Assembly (NCBI GenBank): GCA_022385805.1
Contig: MU277740.1
Span: 1 to 51,354 of the forward strand
Direction of reading: 5' to 3'
Length of the DNA: 51,354 nucleotides
Origin: Pilatotrama ljubarskyi
Taxonomy: Eukaryota > Basidiomycota > Agaricomycetes > Polyporales > Polyporaceae
Shown: positions 22,062-33,709 of the stretch, in pieces
Layout of the letters: the number at the start of each line of letters is the position of its first letter
Numbering within the stretch: position 1 is the stretch's first letter
Program-made: the position numbers and the translations under genes
The notes under the pieces: model-generated
What the model was told of the DNA's origin: nothing
What the model saw: only the letters and a program-made list of their open reading frames with translations
The model's database searches: none

Positions 22062-22487
22062 CCGTTATCTCACTCCAATATGTCGCCGTCCGGAGAAGCC
22101 GAGGGATGACCATCATGGACATTCATGAATCCGTGTTTTCACAAGTCGGAGAGATCATTTGTCCAGCAGTGCGTGGTTCTTCATACCTGATAGCGGACCA
22201 CATGAACTTCAACGCACTTCTAAAGTTCTACCCTCGATGTACTATACTCCCACAAATCATCCCAGATATCTCCATCACATCTATCTCAAGATCACGAGAG
22301 ACTCAGCGCCGAAGGGCACTGACAGTGAAGCGACAAGTCCACAATGTTGCAACACGCACTCTCTCGCACCCCCTCTCAGCAGATATCATATCGAGTACAG
22401 CATTCATCTAGAGTGTCCGGGCAACCATGTTAATAGCAGTAGCTGCCGCCCTGATCGCACCATAGCAGACGACAACTACTCCTACTC
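22062..22487. other. Convergent intergenic region
   Basis: Contains the 3' ends of the PPSY gene (+) and of nucleotidyltransferase paralog A (-). No gene is seen. Confidence 0.5.
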
Positions 22488-23235
22488 CTAGAAATCTATC
22501 GCACGCTCCGCCGAGATACTGAATCCTATCGACCGCCAGTTCCAGACGCTTCCTGTTGAGGCGAAGAGCACGTATTTCCGGAGTGTGCTCAGCGCGTCCA
22601 CGATCATGGACTCCGGCACCCAGCGCGCGTCCTTGTCATCGATCCGTAGCTTCCTCTTACAAACGATTTCGAGGAGGGCATCGATATCGAGGACGTCGAC
22701 ATACTGCTTGAATTTCATGTCCGAGCGGGGCGACGCGCGGTGGTCCGACCAGCCCTGAAGCTTGAGCAGGAGCTGCGGTATGAGGGGCATCATGGGGAGG
22801 TAGTGGGGTGCTTTCGTGAAGATGTGCTCTTCGGGGACGACGGGGACGTTCAGAATGCCAGGGATGAGGATGTCCACCTTGCATCGCTGGTACGTCCCAG
22901 GGATGCGGTACCACAGTACGCGATATGTCGCGCGAGGGTTCCGAGAGCGGACGAGCGTGAACTGCTTGTTGTCTTGCACGAGCATCTCCTTCAAGGACTC
23001 CTGAGTGTACACGGTGGTTAGGACGACTAGGTCAACGTCCTACAAGGAAAGAAGAGCACATAAGCTTGCGGAGTACATTTGAAGACTCTTCAGCACTCAC
23101 GTTTGGTGTCCGTGAAACGCCATAGAGATAGCTCGCGACGCTGCCCATCAGGCAAGACTTCAGGCCTCGGCGTTCAAAGATGTCAACGGTGACCCGGGCG
23201 ACGTCAAGAATCTGGGAAGCAGTAAGGATCGCCAT
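22488..23235 (-). CDS. Nucleotidyltransferase-fold protein, paralog A
   Basis: Two exons (23101-23235, 22488-23039; 61-bp intron) give 228 aa. The pattern GSVASYLYGVSRTPN|DVDLVVL fits the nucleotidyltransferase superfamily signature G-S...D-x-D. A third acidic position follows in CKVDILIPG, so the metal-binding triad appears intact. A helical C-terminal part ends WRSIGFS. The intron splits the gene exactly between RTPN and DVD. A TATAAAG box lies on the - strand at 23374-23380. It is a diverged duplicate of the next gene (22488-23235 vs 23841-24542). No signal peptide or membrane segment is seen, so a cytosolic or nuclear protein is likely. The substrate is unknown. Confidence 0.75.
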
Positions 23236-23373
23236 CTCAGCTGTGGTGTCGGGCAGGGTTCTGCAACCCGGGGACTATAGTTCACTGGAGACCAGAAGCT
23301 GTATGATACCCAAAGCTGAAGGCTAAAGCGCCCGAGCTGTCACTCGAGCGTGCTGCGGTAGCTCGAGATGCAG

Positions 23374-23380
23374 CTTTATA
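23374..23380 (-). promoter_or_regulatory. TATA box of nucleotidyltransferase paralog A
   Basis: TATAAAG on the - strand, 138 bp upstream of the ATG. Confidence 0.45.
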
Positions 23381-23840
23381 CGCTTCTCACGTCCACATCT
23401 GATACTGAGATAGGGCCACTACAGTGACCAGCACGAGGCAAGGCGAAGTGCAGGCTCCTTGACAGGATGCACGCGGGTGATGTAGTATGGCCCTCTATGC
23501 ACGTCGGCTTCTTTCGGCGAGTTGAGACATGGAGACATTGACGCGTTCTCCATCTGGCATCGGTCAATATCCTGAGACCATAAAGAGCAGGTCAGCACGC
23601 CGACTGTACCACTGCGTTGCCATAACTGACACGAATAGCACGTCAGCACCGAGGGTGTAGTACAGAGCAGAGAACTAGTGTGGGTCAAGAACCGGATCCT
23701 GGAGCATCGTCCTACGGGTTCCAGCATTATTCAGGCTTCTGACGCCGCAGAACGGCCGGCCTCTCATACTGAGCATGTGGGAACCGTTATCAGTCGCATT
23801 TCGCACTTGATGGACAGAGAGAGGCGTACCAGACCCGATG
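23381..23840. other. Spacer between the two nucleotidyltransferase paralogs
   Basis: About 460 bp without a recognisable gene. It holds the upstream region of paralog A and the 3' flank of paralog B. Confidence 0.45.
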
Positions 23841-24542
23841 TCATACCGCAAAGCCCAATGACCTCCACTGCGCCTTTCTCGCAGAAGAGCGAGAGCTGAG
23901 GTAAGCCCCCAGCCTAATTGTAGCGGCGGTGACCATGGATTCTGGCATCCACCCCAGGCTAGGGGAGCGAAGGCGATCGCCACTCGCGAGCACGATATTC
24001 ACGAGTTTATCGATGTCCTCTTTGTCGGTGCTCTGCTTCAGCCGGAGATCGAGCCGTCGGGCAGCGCCGTGGTCAGACCAAGCCTGGAGCTTGAGGAGAA
24101 GGTGAGGAATGAGCGGCATGAGGGGGAGGTAGTAGGGAGCCTTGGAGACGATGTATTGAGGCGGCACCTGAGGAATGTTCATGGTTCCAGGTACGAGGAC
24201 GTCGACCTTGCAATTCGTACAGTCTTCGGTGCGGTACCACAAGACCTTGTAGGTCGCGTAGATGCTCCGAGATCGAACTAGATAAAACTTCGGGTCGGCT
24301 TGTACCAGCATTGCTTTCAGCTCTTCTTGGTCGTAGGCACGCGTGAGGACTACGAGGTCCACATCCTGCAGTTTTTGAGCCCATGTGTCAGAATTCCAGA
24401 GAGACCAGCTTACGTTAGGAGTACGGGAGACTCCATAGGCATAGCTGGCCACACTGCCCACCAGGCAGGAACGGAGCCCACGACGCATGAATATCTCTAT
24501 CGCCTTGCGCGCGATTTCGAGGATGGCCTGCACGGTAGACAT
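23841..24542 (-). CDS. Nucleotidyltransferase-fold protein, paralog B
   Basis: Two exons (24414-24542, 23841-24365) give 217 aa, colinear with paralog A over the full length. Motifs are GSVASYAYGVSRTPN|DVDLVVLT and CKVDVLVPG, then LPLMPLIPHLLLKLQAWSDH and the C-terminal WRSLGF. The 48-bp intron (24366-24413, GTAAGC...CTGCAG) sits at the same codon boundary as in paralog A, directly before the DxD. It is a multiple of three with no stop, so unspliced RNA would still be translated with 16 extra residues between the GS and DxD motifs. Paralogy and splice-site homology argue that it is a real intron. Function unknown beyond the fold. Confidence 0.78.
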   Translation of the reverse strand: MSTVQAILEIARKAIEIFMRRGLRSCLVGSVASYAYGVSRTPNVSWSLWNSDTWAQKLQDVDLVVLTRAYDQEELKAMLVQADPKFYLVRSRSIYATYKVLWYRTEDCTNCKVDVLVPGTMNIPQVPPQYIVSKAPYYLPLMPLIPHLLLKLQAWSDHGAARRLDLRLKQSTDKEDIDKLVNIVLASGDRLRSPSLGWMPESMVTAATIRLGAYLSSRSSARKAQWRSLGFAV

Positions 24543-25673
24543 GGAGCCTCGGGATGTGGTGACGACTCAACCCCACGCTGGCAGCCTCCGAGGGGCACAG
24601 GGAAAGGGCGACTTGAGAGGGTGTAGGAAAAAGAGCCGGGGTTTCGCCTGACTCTGCCTGTAGTGAAGCGGCTTTACCCGCGAAGAAGAGTCAGGTACTA
24701 GAGAAGCCTGTCAGATCTTCACGGCTGCATTGAGGCTCACATCTCATCTATCCGAGTAACCCAGATGCATTGCTCGGTTTCAGCTGTTCTCAACCTCACA
24801 GAAAAAGCCATGCAGTCATGGACCGCTGGACTTGTCCGACCGCCACGCAACGTTCAGCTGCACAAGGCCCAGCGGGTGCGCGGAGTCACTCCTTTCGAGC
24901 GGACTCGGATGCGATACAGGATCTGCGAGGTCAAGTGATCAGTGCGAGATGAGACTCTCTGCGCTGCCTGCTGGTTCGTATACAAAGCAACGTACATACC
25001 TCCTATGCGGCCATCAGTGGAAACGGCCAGCCAGCCTTTTGCGGGCTATCAGCGGGCCAACATTGCGCATCTGAGGTTGTGACGTCTGTCGGAAAGAACC
25101 GACATGGCGGATTGCATCGAGCACAGCCCATAATCTTGACAACTCAATCGAACAGAGTGGGTGTAAGCAGATACTACTACTTATGGTGTGGCAAATTCAC
25201 TGCTAGGAGGGGCGGCAAAATCAGAGGAGATGAGCGCTAGCGCCTGGGACCAGGGTTCTGTTGGGCGTCTACGCCCTTCGGCGCCTACGCATCTTGGTTC
25301 TTCACTCCGGGGCCGTCGACCTAGGCCTGAGTATCATGTCAGATGTCCCGGCCCTACTGTGAGTTGGCTGATCTTTACTAGACGGTGCTCATGGAGGATG
25401 CTGAGCTGCAGTTGAATCTAGCAAGGACTGGCACGCCTATGGCAGCTCGCCCAGGCGTCCTTATCAGCGGTGGCCTTCTCAGAAGCGCTGCGTGAATGCA
25501 TGACCCACCGCCGGAGCTATTTCAAGTGCTGCACCATGCAGCCCTCGCCTTCTCCTCCGCGCGCTTTCCCATTGCGATATGCCATCTGCGACATGCGCCA
25601 TGCCGTACGGTACCGTACACTCCCTGATGCACGTCCCCCGGCCCACTCGCGCGTCGGAGTCCGACCCCGGGCG
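24543..25673. other. Divergent intergenic region before the carboxypeptidase
   Basis: About 1.1 kb with no recognisable gene. A TATA box closes it at 25674-25680. Confidence 0.5.
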
Positions 25674-25680
25674 TATAAAA
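25674..25680 (+). promoter_or_regulatory. TATA box of the serine carboxypeptidase gene
   Basis: TATAAAA lies 62 bp upstream of the ATG at 25742. Confidence 0.65.
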
Positions 25681-25741
25681 GCCCCTCGAAAGAGCGAGAG
25701 CGGACGCTGTGAAATCCTGCTCGCTCTTAGACGTGCCCGAC

Positions 25742-28018
25742 ATGCACCTCTTCGATCTCTCGCGTGCCCTTGGCATCGCTGCTGCCGCCGTCATCGCGGG
25801 GGCGTTCTCCCCAGATGTTTCTGCGACGGTGGTCCCACGCGAGACGGCACTGCAGCCGTCTCGTGGGGAGTTCACATCTCAGAATATGGAGGACGTGAAG
25901 CTGAGGTTCGTACGGAATTCCGGTGTGTGCGAGACGACGCCAGGAGTAGAACAGCTCTCTGGTTACGTGGACGTGGGGACGAACATGTCCATGGTAGGTC
26001 GATTGCTGCATTCTCCTGCGGGTTCACGGGCCACGCGCTCATGTTTACATACAGTGGTTCTGGTTCTTTGAGGCGCGCCATAATCCTGAGACAGCCCCCT
26101 TCACGCTTTGGTACGAGGGGTGCCCCAGCTCTACCGCTCGAGTCGAGAACTTCACGAGTATGACTTCGGCAGGCTCAATGGCGGCCCCGGATGTTCATCG
26201 ATGATTGGGCTTTTCCAAGGTAAGCGCGGCGGATCCATTCCAGCTGTTGTTTTCTGAGATGATCTCTGCAGAGCATGGACCTTGCCAAGTCAACCCCGAC
26301 GGGCAGACCACGGTCCTAAATCCGTTCAGGTTTGTCGCACCCTCATGCTCCCACGACAATTTGTGCCGACGCCTTCTTTCCGCCATAGTTGGAACAACAT
26401 CAGCAATAGTACGCCACTACTGCTTCCGATCTTTGCCTCCCCCTTACCAAGACCGTGCGACAGTGATCTACATTGACCAGCCCATCGGCACTGGCTTCTC
26501 CTTCGGGACAGTGGATGTAAACAGCACGTTCGCCGCCGCTCCTGCAGTGTGGACCGCATTCCAGATCCTGTTTGAGAGCAAGCAGTTCGCCAAGTTCCAA
26601 AGTCGAGAGTGCGTCGGCCTGCAGTCTGCACCGTTGCAACAACCTTACACGGAGTTGGTGCAGATTCTTGTTCACGACGGAGAGCTATGGGGGGCATTAC
26701 GGTCCTGAGTTCGTCACCTTCTTCGACGAGCAGAACGCCAAGATCAAGAACCACACGCTCAAGGGGGAAGAGATCAATGTTAGCGCGCTCATGATCAACA
26801 AGTACGTACATCCAGGCTGCCTGTGGGCTCTCCCTTCAGTAGCGATAGCGGCCTGTATACAACACATCATAGGAAGCTGACCAGAGCGCCTACAGTGGCT
26901 GGTACGACCCACTCATACAGAACGAAGCCTACGTCGAGTTCGCGACGTTCGCGCCGGGATACGGGCAGCTGCAGAGCGATGAAGTGCTCGCGCAGCTCAA
27001 CCAGTCCTTTTTCGAGCCCGGCGGCTGCAAGGATCAGGAGCTCGCATGCTACGCCGCAGGGGGGTCTCCTGAAAGCAACAGCATCTGCCGCAAGGCTGAC
27101 AACTTCTGCGTGAGCACTCCGTTTCGCTCTGATGCGGAGTCCGCGGCGGGATACTCACGGGGTCACTGCTTTCTCGCGAGTGGCAGATCGAGAACGTATT
27201 CGTCCCAGCGGTGGGCGACAGGGACTCCGACGACCTCCGCCAGAACTCGTCCACGCCCAACCCGTTTCCCCCGGAGTTCTATGTCACGTTCCTGCGGAAC
27301 GCGACAATCTTGGAGAAGATCGGCGCCCAGGTACGTCAACGCCAGATCCGCGTTCCAAGGACTGAAGTAGTCTGACGTACGCCGGCAGGGTCGCTATCAG
27401 GAGTGCTCGAACGCCGTGGGCAATCAGTTCAGTCGCACAGGTGACGATGCGCGGACGCTCCTTCCACAGCTCGCTGCGCTCGCGAACTCTCGACTGAAAA
27501 TTCTGATTTGGGTGCGCGTATTCATTCTTTCTCGTGGTACGTGAGCCTTTCACTCATGATGTCGCGGTGCATACCAGGCCGGAGATGCGGACATCAAGTA
27601 AGTCATGCATGCAGCTAGAGATGTGCGATCCTGACTGACTCTGTGCTGCAGCTGTAACTGGCTCGGGGGTCACGCGTCCGTGCTCGCGATGGATTGGTAC
27701 GGTAACGAGACGCTCCACAAAACGCCCTTCACCGACATGACCATCCATGGGAAGCCGGTCGCTGCCATACAGAACGTCGACAACTTCTCATTCGCGTACG
27801 TCTGCCTGTTCTATCATTCTACGTAAGTTCGTACTTACGTGCCCTTAGGCGTGTGTTCGAGGCGGGACACGAAGTGGTACGTTTCTATGCTTGAAACGAT
27901 GGCCGGGGTAATTCTTGATACTGACCGTGAACCCCGACAGCCTGCGTTCCAGCCTGAAGCGGCGTTCGAGATATTCTCGCAGGTGATCAAGAAGGAGCAG
28001 CTCCACTCGGTTCCCTGA
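25742..28018 (+). CDS. Secreted S10 serine carboxypeptidase
   Basis: Removes C-terminal residues from peptides, probably in the secretory path or outside the cell. More than a dozen exons are joined by GT-AG introns; every junction I tested keeps frame. A signal peptide ([20 protein letters not shown]) is followed by [30 protein letters not shown] (oxyanion-hole region) and [13 protein letters not shown]. The catalytic Ser is in [10 protein letters not shown], the Asp in WAGDADINCNW and the His in FEAGHEVPAFQP, so the S10 triad is complete. Many N-x-S/T sites suggest glycosylation. The window's four acid endoproteases plus this exopeptidase could work together in protein digestion, but no physical clustering is needed for that. 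Confidence 0.92.
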
Positions 28019-28223
28019 TTGGCGATGTTAGGTGGAGTACAAGTAGGCAGGGAATGCTTGTGCTGTACGGTTCAGTGTGGGTTGCACCAATAGGCCACGG
28101 GAAAGACACGCCCTTCAACGCTCAGGATTGATTGCAATTTGCTTCCTGCTTAGGAGGTATCTCTAGTACATGGCACGAACATTTTCGGCAGACGTCGCTT
28201 TTGCTCTTTCCTATTCAATCACT

Positions 28224-29246
28224 TCACACCCAATCGCGCGGACTCCTGAGCACCTCGAGCATCTGCGCTTCCTCGCTGCCCTCTTCTGTGCCCATCTCCG
28301 ACATATACTCCCACCGCGCGGTCTCGGGCAGACTCATGAGCACATTCTCGGCCTGCACCCCGGGCGTCGCGAGCCCAAACTTCGTTCCGCGGTCGTACAC
28401 CAGGTTGAACTCGACATAGCGCCCGCGCCTGAGGAGCTGCCAACGCCGCCTACGCTCGTCGACCGGCGCGTCTCGCCGGCGCTGCACGATCGGCAGGTAC
28501 GACGGCAGGAACGCGTCGCAGCACGTCTTGACGAACGCAAATATCTCGTCGGGCGTTCTCGGGCGGGGCGCGGACGCGTCCGCGAGCAGCTTGTGCGGCT
28601 CCTCGCAGAGGTCATCGAAGCGGATGCCGCCGACGCCGCGGTGCTCGTCCCGGTGCTTGATGAAGAAGTAGTCGTCGCAGGACTTTTTGAACGCGGGGTA
28701 GAGCTCCGGGCCGTGCGCGTCGCACGCCGCCTTGAGCGTCGCGTGGAAGTGCACGACGTCCTCCTCGGACAGGTAGTTCGGCGTGAGGTCGGTGATGCCC
28801 CCAAACCACCACGCGACGACTTTCCCCTGCGCCTCGCCCTCCCCGGACGGCTCGGTGATCTCGAAGTAGCGGTAGTTGGCGTGCACGGTGGGCACGCTCG
28901 GGTTGCGCGGGTGAATGACGAGGCTCAGGCCGCCCGCGAAGAACGGCAGCGTGCCCGTCGGCGCACTGCGACCGAGCGCGGCGTGCTCCGTGGCCATGTT
29001 TGCGATCGCGGCGGGCGGGAGTTGTCCATGGATCATCGAGATGTTCACGCCCGCCTTCTCGAGCAGGCTATTGGTACCCGGCGCGCTGAAAGTGCACGAG
29101 ACGCCCCGCCCGCCTGCCGCGCGGTCCCAGGTCCGCCGCTTGAAGGCGGGCGCGTCGGGGTCTGCGGCCTCGAGCGCGGCGACGATAGTCGTCTGCATCG
29201 ACTCGATGTACGTGGTCATGCGCTCGCGCATAGCTGTATCGGCCAT
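28224..29246 (-). CDS. HEM13: Coproporphyrinogen III oxidase (oxygen-dependent)
   Basis: Converts coproporphyrinogen III to protoporphyrinogen IX in heme synthesis using O2. A single exon encodes 340 aa, the usual length for fungal cytosolic enzymes. Signatures are TWDRAAGGRGVSC near the N-terminus, NYRYFEITEP, WWFGGITDLTPNYL, DAHGPELYPAFKKSCDDYFF, GGIRFDDL and the C-terminal block RRGRYVEFNLVYDRGTKFGL, then LMSLPETARWEYM and LEVLRSPRDWV. No mitochondrial leader is seen, matching the cytosolic yeast Hem13. Lack of introns is unusual here but not rare for this gene size. The overlapping 362-codon + strand frame is its antisense shadow. Confidence 0.96.
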   Translation of the reverse strand: MADTAMRERMTTYIESMQTTIVAALEAADPDAPAFKRRTWDRAAGGRGVSCTFSAPGTNSLLEKAGVNISMIHGQLPPAAIANMATEHAALGRSAPTGTLPFFAGGLSLVIHPRNPSVPTVHANYRYFEITEPSGEGEAQGKVVAWWFGGITDLTPNYLSEEDVVHFHATLKAACDAHGPELYPAFKKSCDDYFFIKHRDEHRGVGGIRFDDLCEEPHKLLADASAPRPRTPDEIFAFVKTCCDAFLPSYLPIVQRRRDAPVDERRRRWQLLRRGRYVEFNLVYDRGTKFGLATPGVQAENVLMSLPETARWEYMSEMGTEEGSEEAQMLEVLRSPRDWV

Positions 29247-29936
29247 AGCGGACGATGAGCTGTGGAGTGGTGTCAGTGAGCTTTCAATCCGAGCTGTAGC
29301 GGCGCTGTCGTGCTTTCACCTGGCGGGTAGAGGTCAAGATGCGCTGATGAGCATCCGGCGCAGTCACGCCAACGATGTCGCTATATATGGTCCATTGGAC
29401 ACTTACACCAGCTTCTGTGTCTGAGGAGATGCGAGGCACAATGGCACATGCTACATCATAGCATGACACACCACCTTGCGGAGAGTCTAGCACCGTGTCG
29501 GTTCCGTAGCCACTCACTAGTACTCACATCTCAATGGCCGACATCGTGATCTGCTATGGACGTCCGATTGCGTCTAGGTTACACCAGCTATCCATTTCGT
29601 TGTGGTTGCCAACCTCACAGTAAGTAGTACTCATGTCACTTCAACATCTCAACAAGCAGTATTCTTAGGACCGCAACGACGACTTTCCGGGCGCGCAAAG
29701 TTGCAAGCGGTGGTGCAGGAATCAAAGTACATCAGACTTCTTCGCAGTCTGATGTCTTCTGGCCGCTGATATCTATGACAAAGGGTGGCCGGTCGAACGC
29801 TTCCAGCTGTCGTCACTTGTCGAACGCGCCCGTCCTTGTCGGCGCTGTCAGGCGCGAAAGGCTCTTATATGTCGTCGGAAAGGCTGGCTAGGCACTGCTA
29901 GACCTCTGCGGACCTGGACCTGGACGCGGATTCACC
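29247..29936. other. Divergent promoter region (HEM13 / seven-TM gene)
   Basis: About 690 bp separating divergently transcribed genes. A TATATA stretch lies near 29382-29389. No gene is seen. Confidence 0.5.
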
Positions 29937-31123
29937 ATGGCATTCGCCCGTCGCGCTGCGGTCCCCGGACCCGCCCCGCCGCCACCGCCGCCCGGGCTCA
30001 ACTACATCGCTCCCATCCGCGTTGCGGTCCGGGACCTGCTCATCGCGCACACGTTCAGCATCCTGCTCGTGGCCCTCCTCATCGCGCTGCTCTACTTCTC
30101 GACGCGGCGCTCGCGCGCGCACGCCATCTTCTGGCTCAATGTGTTCACCATCCTCCTCGCGCTCGCCGTCGGCGGCCTCATAGACTACCAGACGGTAATG
30201 TCCCACGCTTCCCTCGTCATTGTGCCATGGCATGTGTGGACTGACACCGGGCATGCGCAGATACACACTATGATAAACCCACTGCACCCGACCCCGCTGT
30301 CCCTCAACATCGCAATCGGCGTGCTGGGCGCGGTGCAGTCCATCATCATCGACACCGTGCTGCTGATCCGCCTCGTCTCCGTATACCCGCCGTCGTTCAT
30401 CGGGCGACGGCTCTTCGCGCTCCTCGTCACGCTGCCGCTCCTGCTCAAGGTCGCGCGCGTCGTCAACCTCTGCCTCTTCATCAAGGCGCTCGCGGACGCC
30501 ACGAAGGACCCGAAGACCGCGAACGTCCTCATAGGGCAGATATGGGAGCATAAACCGTACCTGAAAATCGAGTGGTTTGCCCAGCTCTTCGATAACTCGT
30601 AGGTGCTCCTGGGGCGGTTACAGAGCGAATGCTCGTTAACAGAGCTGTTTCTAGGTACGCGTCTGGCTTCTTCGTCTACCGGCTGTACCTGCACAACAGG
30701 GACGTCACGCGCGTCATGTCCAGGAAGACGTCGGAATGTACGTGCCTGTCTTCACGATCTCCCCTGCCCCAACGCCACTCACAGCCGCTCTGCTATCCAG
30801 CGACCTTCACGGACCGTCTCCGCACGCTGCTCTACGTCGCAGCGACGAACTTCGTCGTGCCCGTGCTCTTCTCGCTCGCGCAAATCATCGTCGTGTACCG
30901 CGACGTGGACGTGCTCGTGGTGAACGACATCGTGCTCGTGAACACGTCGGTCGCCGTCATCGGCGTCGTGTTCGCGACTGTGTGGGTGGACAGCGGACAC
31001 TGGATGCGCGACCGCAGCGTGACCGCGTTCGCGAGCGGCGAGAAGTCGTCGCATCTCGTATTCGACCACGACACGACGCAGGGATCCAGTGAATCCTCCG
31101 TTGGGAGCGCGCGTCATGATTAG
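29937..31123 (+). CDS. Basidiomycete seven-transmembrane protein
   Basis: Four exons (29937-30194, 30261-30598, 30655-30737, 30801-31123) join in frame to 333 aa. Seven hydrophobic segments are visible, for example SILLVALLIALLYF, NVFTILLALAVGGLI, IGVLGAVQSIIIDTVLLI, LFALLVTLPLLLKVARV, VPVLFSLAQIIVVY and TSVAVIGVVFATVWV. A proline-rich N-terminus (PAPPPPPPG) precedes TM1. The topology resembles a fungal GPCR-like or transporter-like family, but it is not an STE3 pheromone receptor by motif. The first intron (66 bp) is a stop-free multiple of three; I removed it because it has GTAATG...GCAG ends and interrupts the smooth block GGLIDYQT|IHTMINPLHP. Function unknown. Confidence 0.75.
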
Positions 31124-31658
31124 ATGGTGGCTACGGTTCTCCCTTCGCAGATACTGTGTCGCAAAGTACCTCAATTTACTGGGAGTATGCTGTAATACAC
31201 GTCCTATGAGAGAGGTCATAGAGCAACGTACCGTACGCAACGACAGATGACAGATCTAATGCAGAATACAGAGGACCCGTCGAAGGGAATCGTGTACTAG
31301 GCATGAGCGAGAGGTGCAGGTCAGACCGACTCCACCTCGTCAACTCGCGGTGTGCTGTAGTGGTACTCTGAAGCCAACGACTATAGCTACTCGTGTTGTT
31401 CAGCTGCCGATGCCCATCTAAATCTGACGAATTGCGGAGTACGTACCACTAACGAGCAGTGCTTCGTACGTCACTGATGGGGAGAACATACGCAACGACG
31501 ACAGTCTTGCACACTTCCCATCGCATTTGTCTAGCAATTATAAATATTGTCAGCATGCGTTCACTCCCGGTGGTCATCGCAGAACATGATGAGCGTTCGG
31601 AACGAGGCTCGGTGCGCTTCGCGAAGCTGGCTAGGCTGAATAAGCGCCCGTCGGAGGC
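31124..31658. other. Intergenic region with TATA box at 31539-31545
   Basis: About 530 bp without a gene. TATAAAT at 31539-31545 lies 113 bp upstream of the next ATG. Confidence 0.5.
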
Positions 31659-33709
31659 ATGTCTGCAACGCCCCACCACGTCCCGCCACCGTACCCGACG
31701 TCGTCCTCGATGGACCCCGCCCCTCCTCACAGGCTAGACAAGGGCAAGGCGCGCGCGCAGGATGTAGAGCCCACCGAAGACACTCCGCTCCTCGCGTCCA
31801 CCTCAGCCACCCTCTCTTCGCGCGACACCAGCATCGAGCATCCGCGCGCAGCACGGCGGCGGCTTTACTCCAGGCTCCTCTCCGTCTTCCTCATCTCTCT
31901 GTCAGTATGTGTATTGGCCTTCGTTCTCGTCGCAGTGATAGCCTACTCCTATCGCTCGCAAGCGTCTCGCATCCCGCCCGAGGAGATCCTGCAGCGCGCT
32001 CTGGTGGTGCGAGGTCCGGATAGGGTCGACGTCCTGAACGCATCAAGCACAGATGGGCTGTGGCTCATGGTGTACGGAAGGGTTGGGCTGGACGCCGGGA
32101 GCGTAGTCGGGGTCAAGAGCGACGAGGACGACAGCCTCTTCCGGGATTGGTGGAAATCCTTTGGCCGCTGGGGCATCCGCCGACTCGACCGCGTCACTGC
32201 GACCATCTCCGACATACAAGTTTCTCCCAGAGCACACCCCGATGTTGTCCTCGCGACCATTTCCACGCCGCCCCTTGAGATCCCGCTGACGGCGGATCCA
32301 CCCGCGAGAGACCTCAGCTGGTTGACCTCTGTGCAGATACCGCTGCACATACAGCCAACGAAGGATGTTTCCTCCCTCCTGCACTTCATTCGAGAGAGCT
32401 GGAAGATTGGGTTCGTCAGCGTGCAAGCCACCGTCGCACACACCGTCGTACACGGCGGGGGACTGCGCGAGTCCGGCTGGCGGAGCCGCTTCGTCGTTTC
32501 CCACTCGAACGTCCGCCCCGTCATTAACATGAAGAGTAAGTCCGTTCATCCTCATACCTTGTGCTTGGCAGTTCAGCCAATGCAATTTAGTCCCCGCTGT
32601 CCCCGGTCTACCCCCGCCGGGCAACGACAATCCTCTACCAAGCTTCTCCGACCTCGTCACACTGGAGTCCTTCGAGATCATCTCCGCAAAGGACACCATC
32701 CTCATTGAAGCTAACGCCACCGCCATCAACCCAATACCTTTCGACCTCTCGTTTTCTTCGCCCCCACTACCTTTCGTCATCCTATTCCCCTCGCCCGACT
32801 CCTCTACTCCCGTCCCGGTCGCCTCCGTCCACTCTCACCCCTTCGCCCTCACGCACCCCAACATCTCGCTCACCGTCAGCGGCACCGTCGTCCCGCTCGC
32901 ACGCAACGCCTCGCACGCGCTCTCCGCCTTCGTGAGCGAGTACATTTCTGGGCGCGCCGCGCCCATCCACATCGCGACCCCGCTCCTGCCCGGGCTCGTC
33001 ATCAACACGACGTTCCCCGCGCCGCACCCGAAGCCCGAGATCCTCCGCAACGTCTCGCTCAGCGACATGAAGATCAAGCCCGTCGGCACGGGCATGGTCG
33101 CGAGCGGCACCGTGCACGCGCTCGTCGTCCTCCCACGCGGGATCAACGTCGGCGTGAACGCGAGCCGCGTCTTCCCGGACGTGCTCGTCTTCGACGGGGC
33201 GGTGCCGAGCCCGAGCACGAACGAGTCCGAGTCCGAGTCTGAGCTGACGCAGGGTCGAGAGTTTGGAAGCCCGCCTCCGACGCAGCCCCTTCCTGACCCT
33301 TTGCCGCCGCGCGCGTTCGCGCATATCCGGCCGGAGGACTGGCTGCCAGCCGAGTGTACGCCTGTGCAGGGACCGGAGGACGCGGGGTCGACCGTGGCCG
33401 TGTCTGCGCACATCGTGGACGTCCCTCTCGAGGTCCTGCCCGGGCGCGAGCGCGAGTTCAGCAACTTTGTCTCCAAGGTGCGATCTCCTTCCTGTCGGTT
33501 TCCTTGGTAGGCGCTGACTGGTTTGCTCTCGCTCGCCTACCTAGGTCATCTTCGGAACGCAGGGCGCGCTGGCAGGCGTGCAGGGCGTGGCAGCCGTCGC
33601 GGTGCGCGTGAACGGGCTGCCGTTCGCGAACGGGCATAACGGCGAGATGGAGCTCACGGGCTTGCCGTTCCAGGGGAGCGTCCGGATAGGGAAGAAGGTC
33701 CAGACCTAA
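31659..33709 (+). CDS. DUF3712-like (Tag1-type) membrane protein
   Basis: Three exons (31659-32535, 32591-33477, 33545-33709) join in frame to 642 aa. A disordered Pro/Ser-rich N-terminus with a DTPLL stretch is followed by one membrane span (about 72-94, LLSVFLISLSVCVLAFVLVAVIAYSY). The large C-terminal part has many N-x-S/T sites (NASS, NATA, NISL, NASH, NTTF, NVSL, NASR). This single-span layout with an acidic dileucine-like sorting sequence fits a type II vacuolar-type membrane protein. Repeated beta-rich segments (EILRNVSLSDMKI, VFPDVLVFDG) match the LEA-like/DUF3712 pattern. Relation to yeast Tag1 is from recalled family layout, not a search. Confidence 0.72.

Noticed and set aside
21643..22128. 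161-codon frame overlapping the PPSY gene
   Set aside because: Lies in another frame of the coding exon and has no conserved motif or splice support.
28170..29258. 362-codon + strand ORF
   Set aside because: Antisense shadow of the clearly identified coproporphyrinogen oxidase gene.
29898..30551. 217-codon minus frame over the seven-TM gene
   Set aside because: Highly charged antisense shadow of GC-rich hydrophobic coding sequence.
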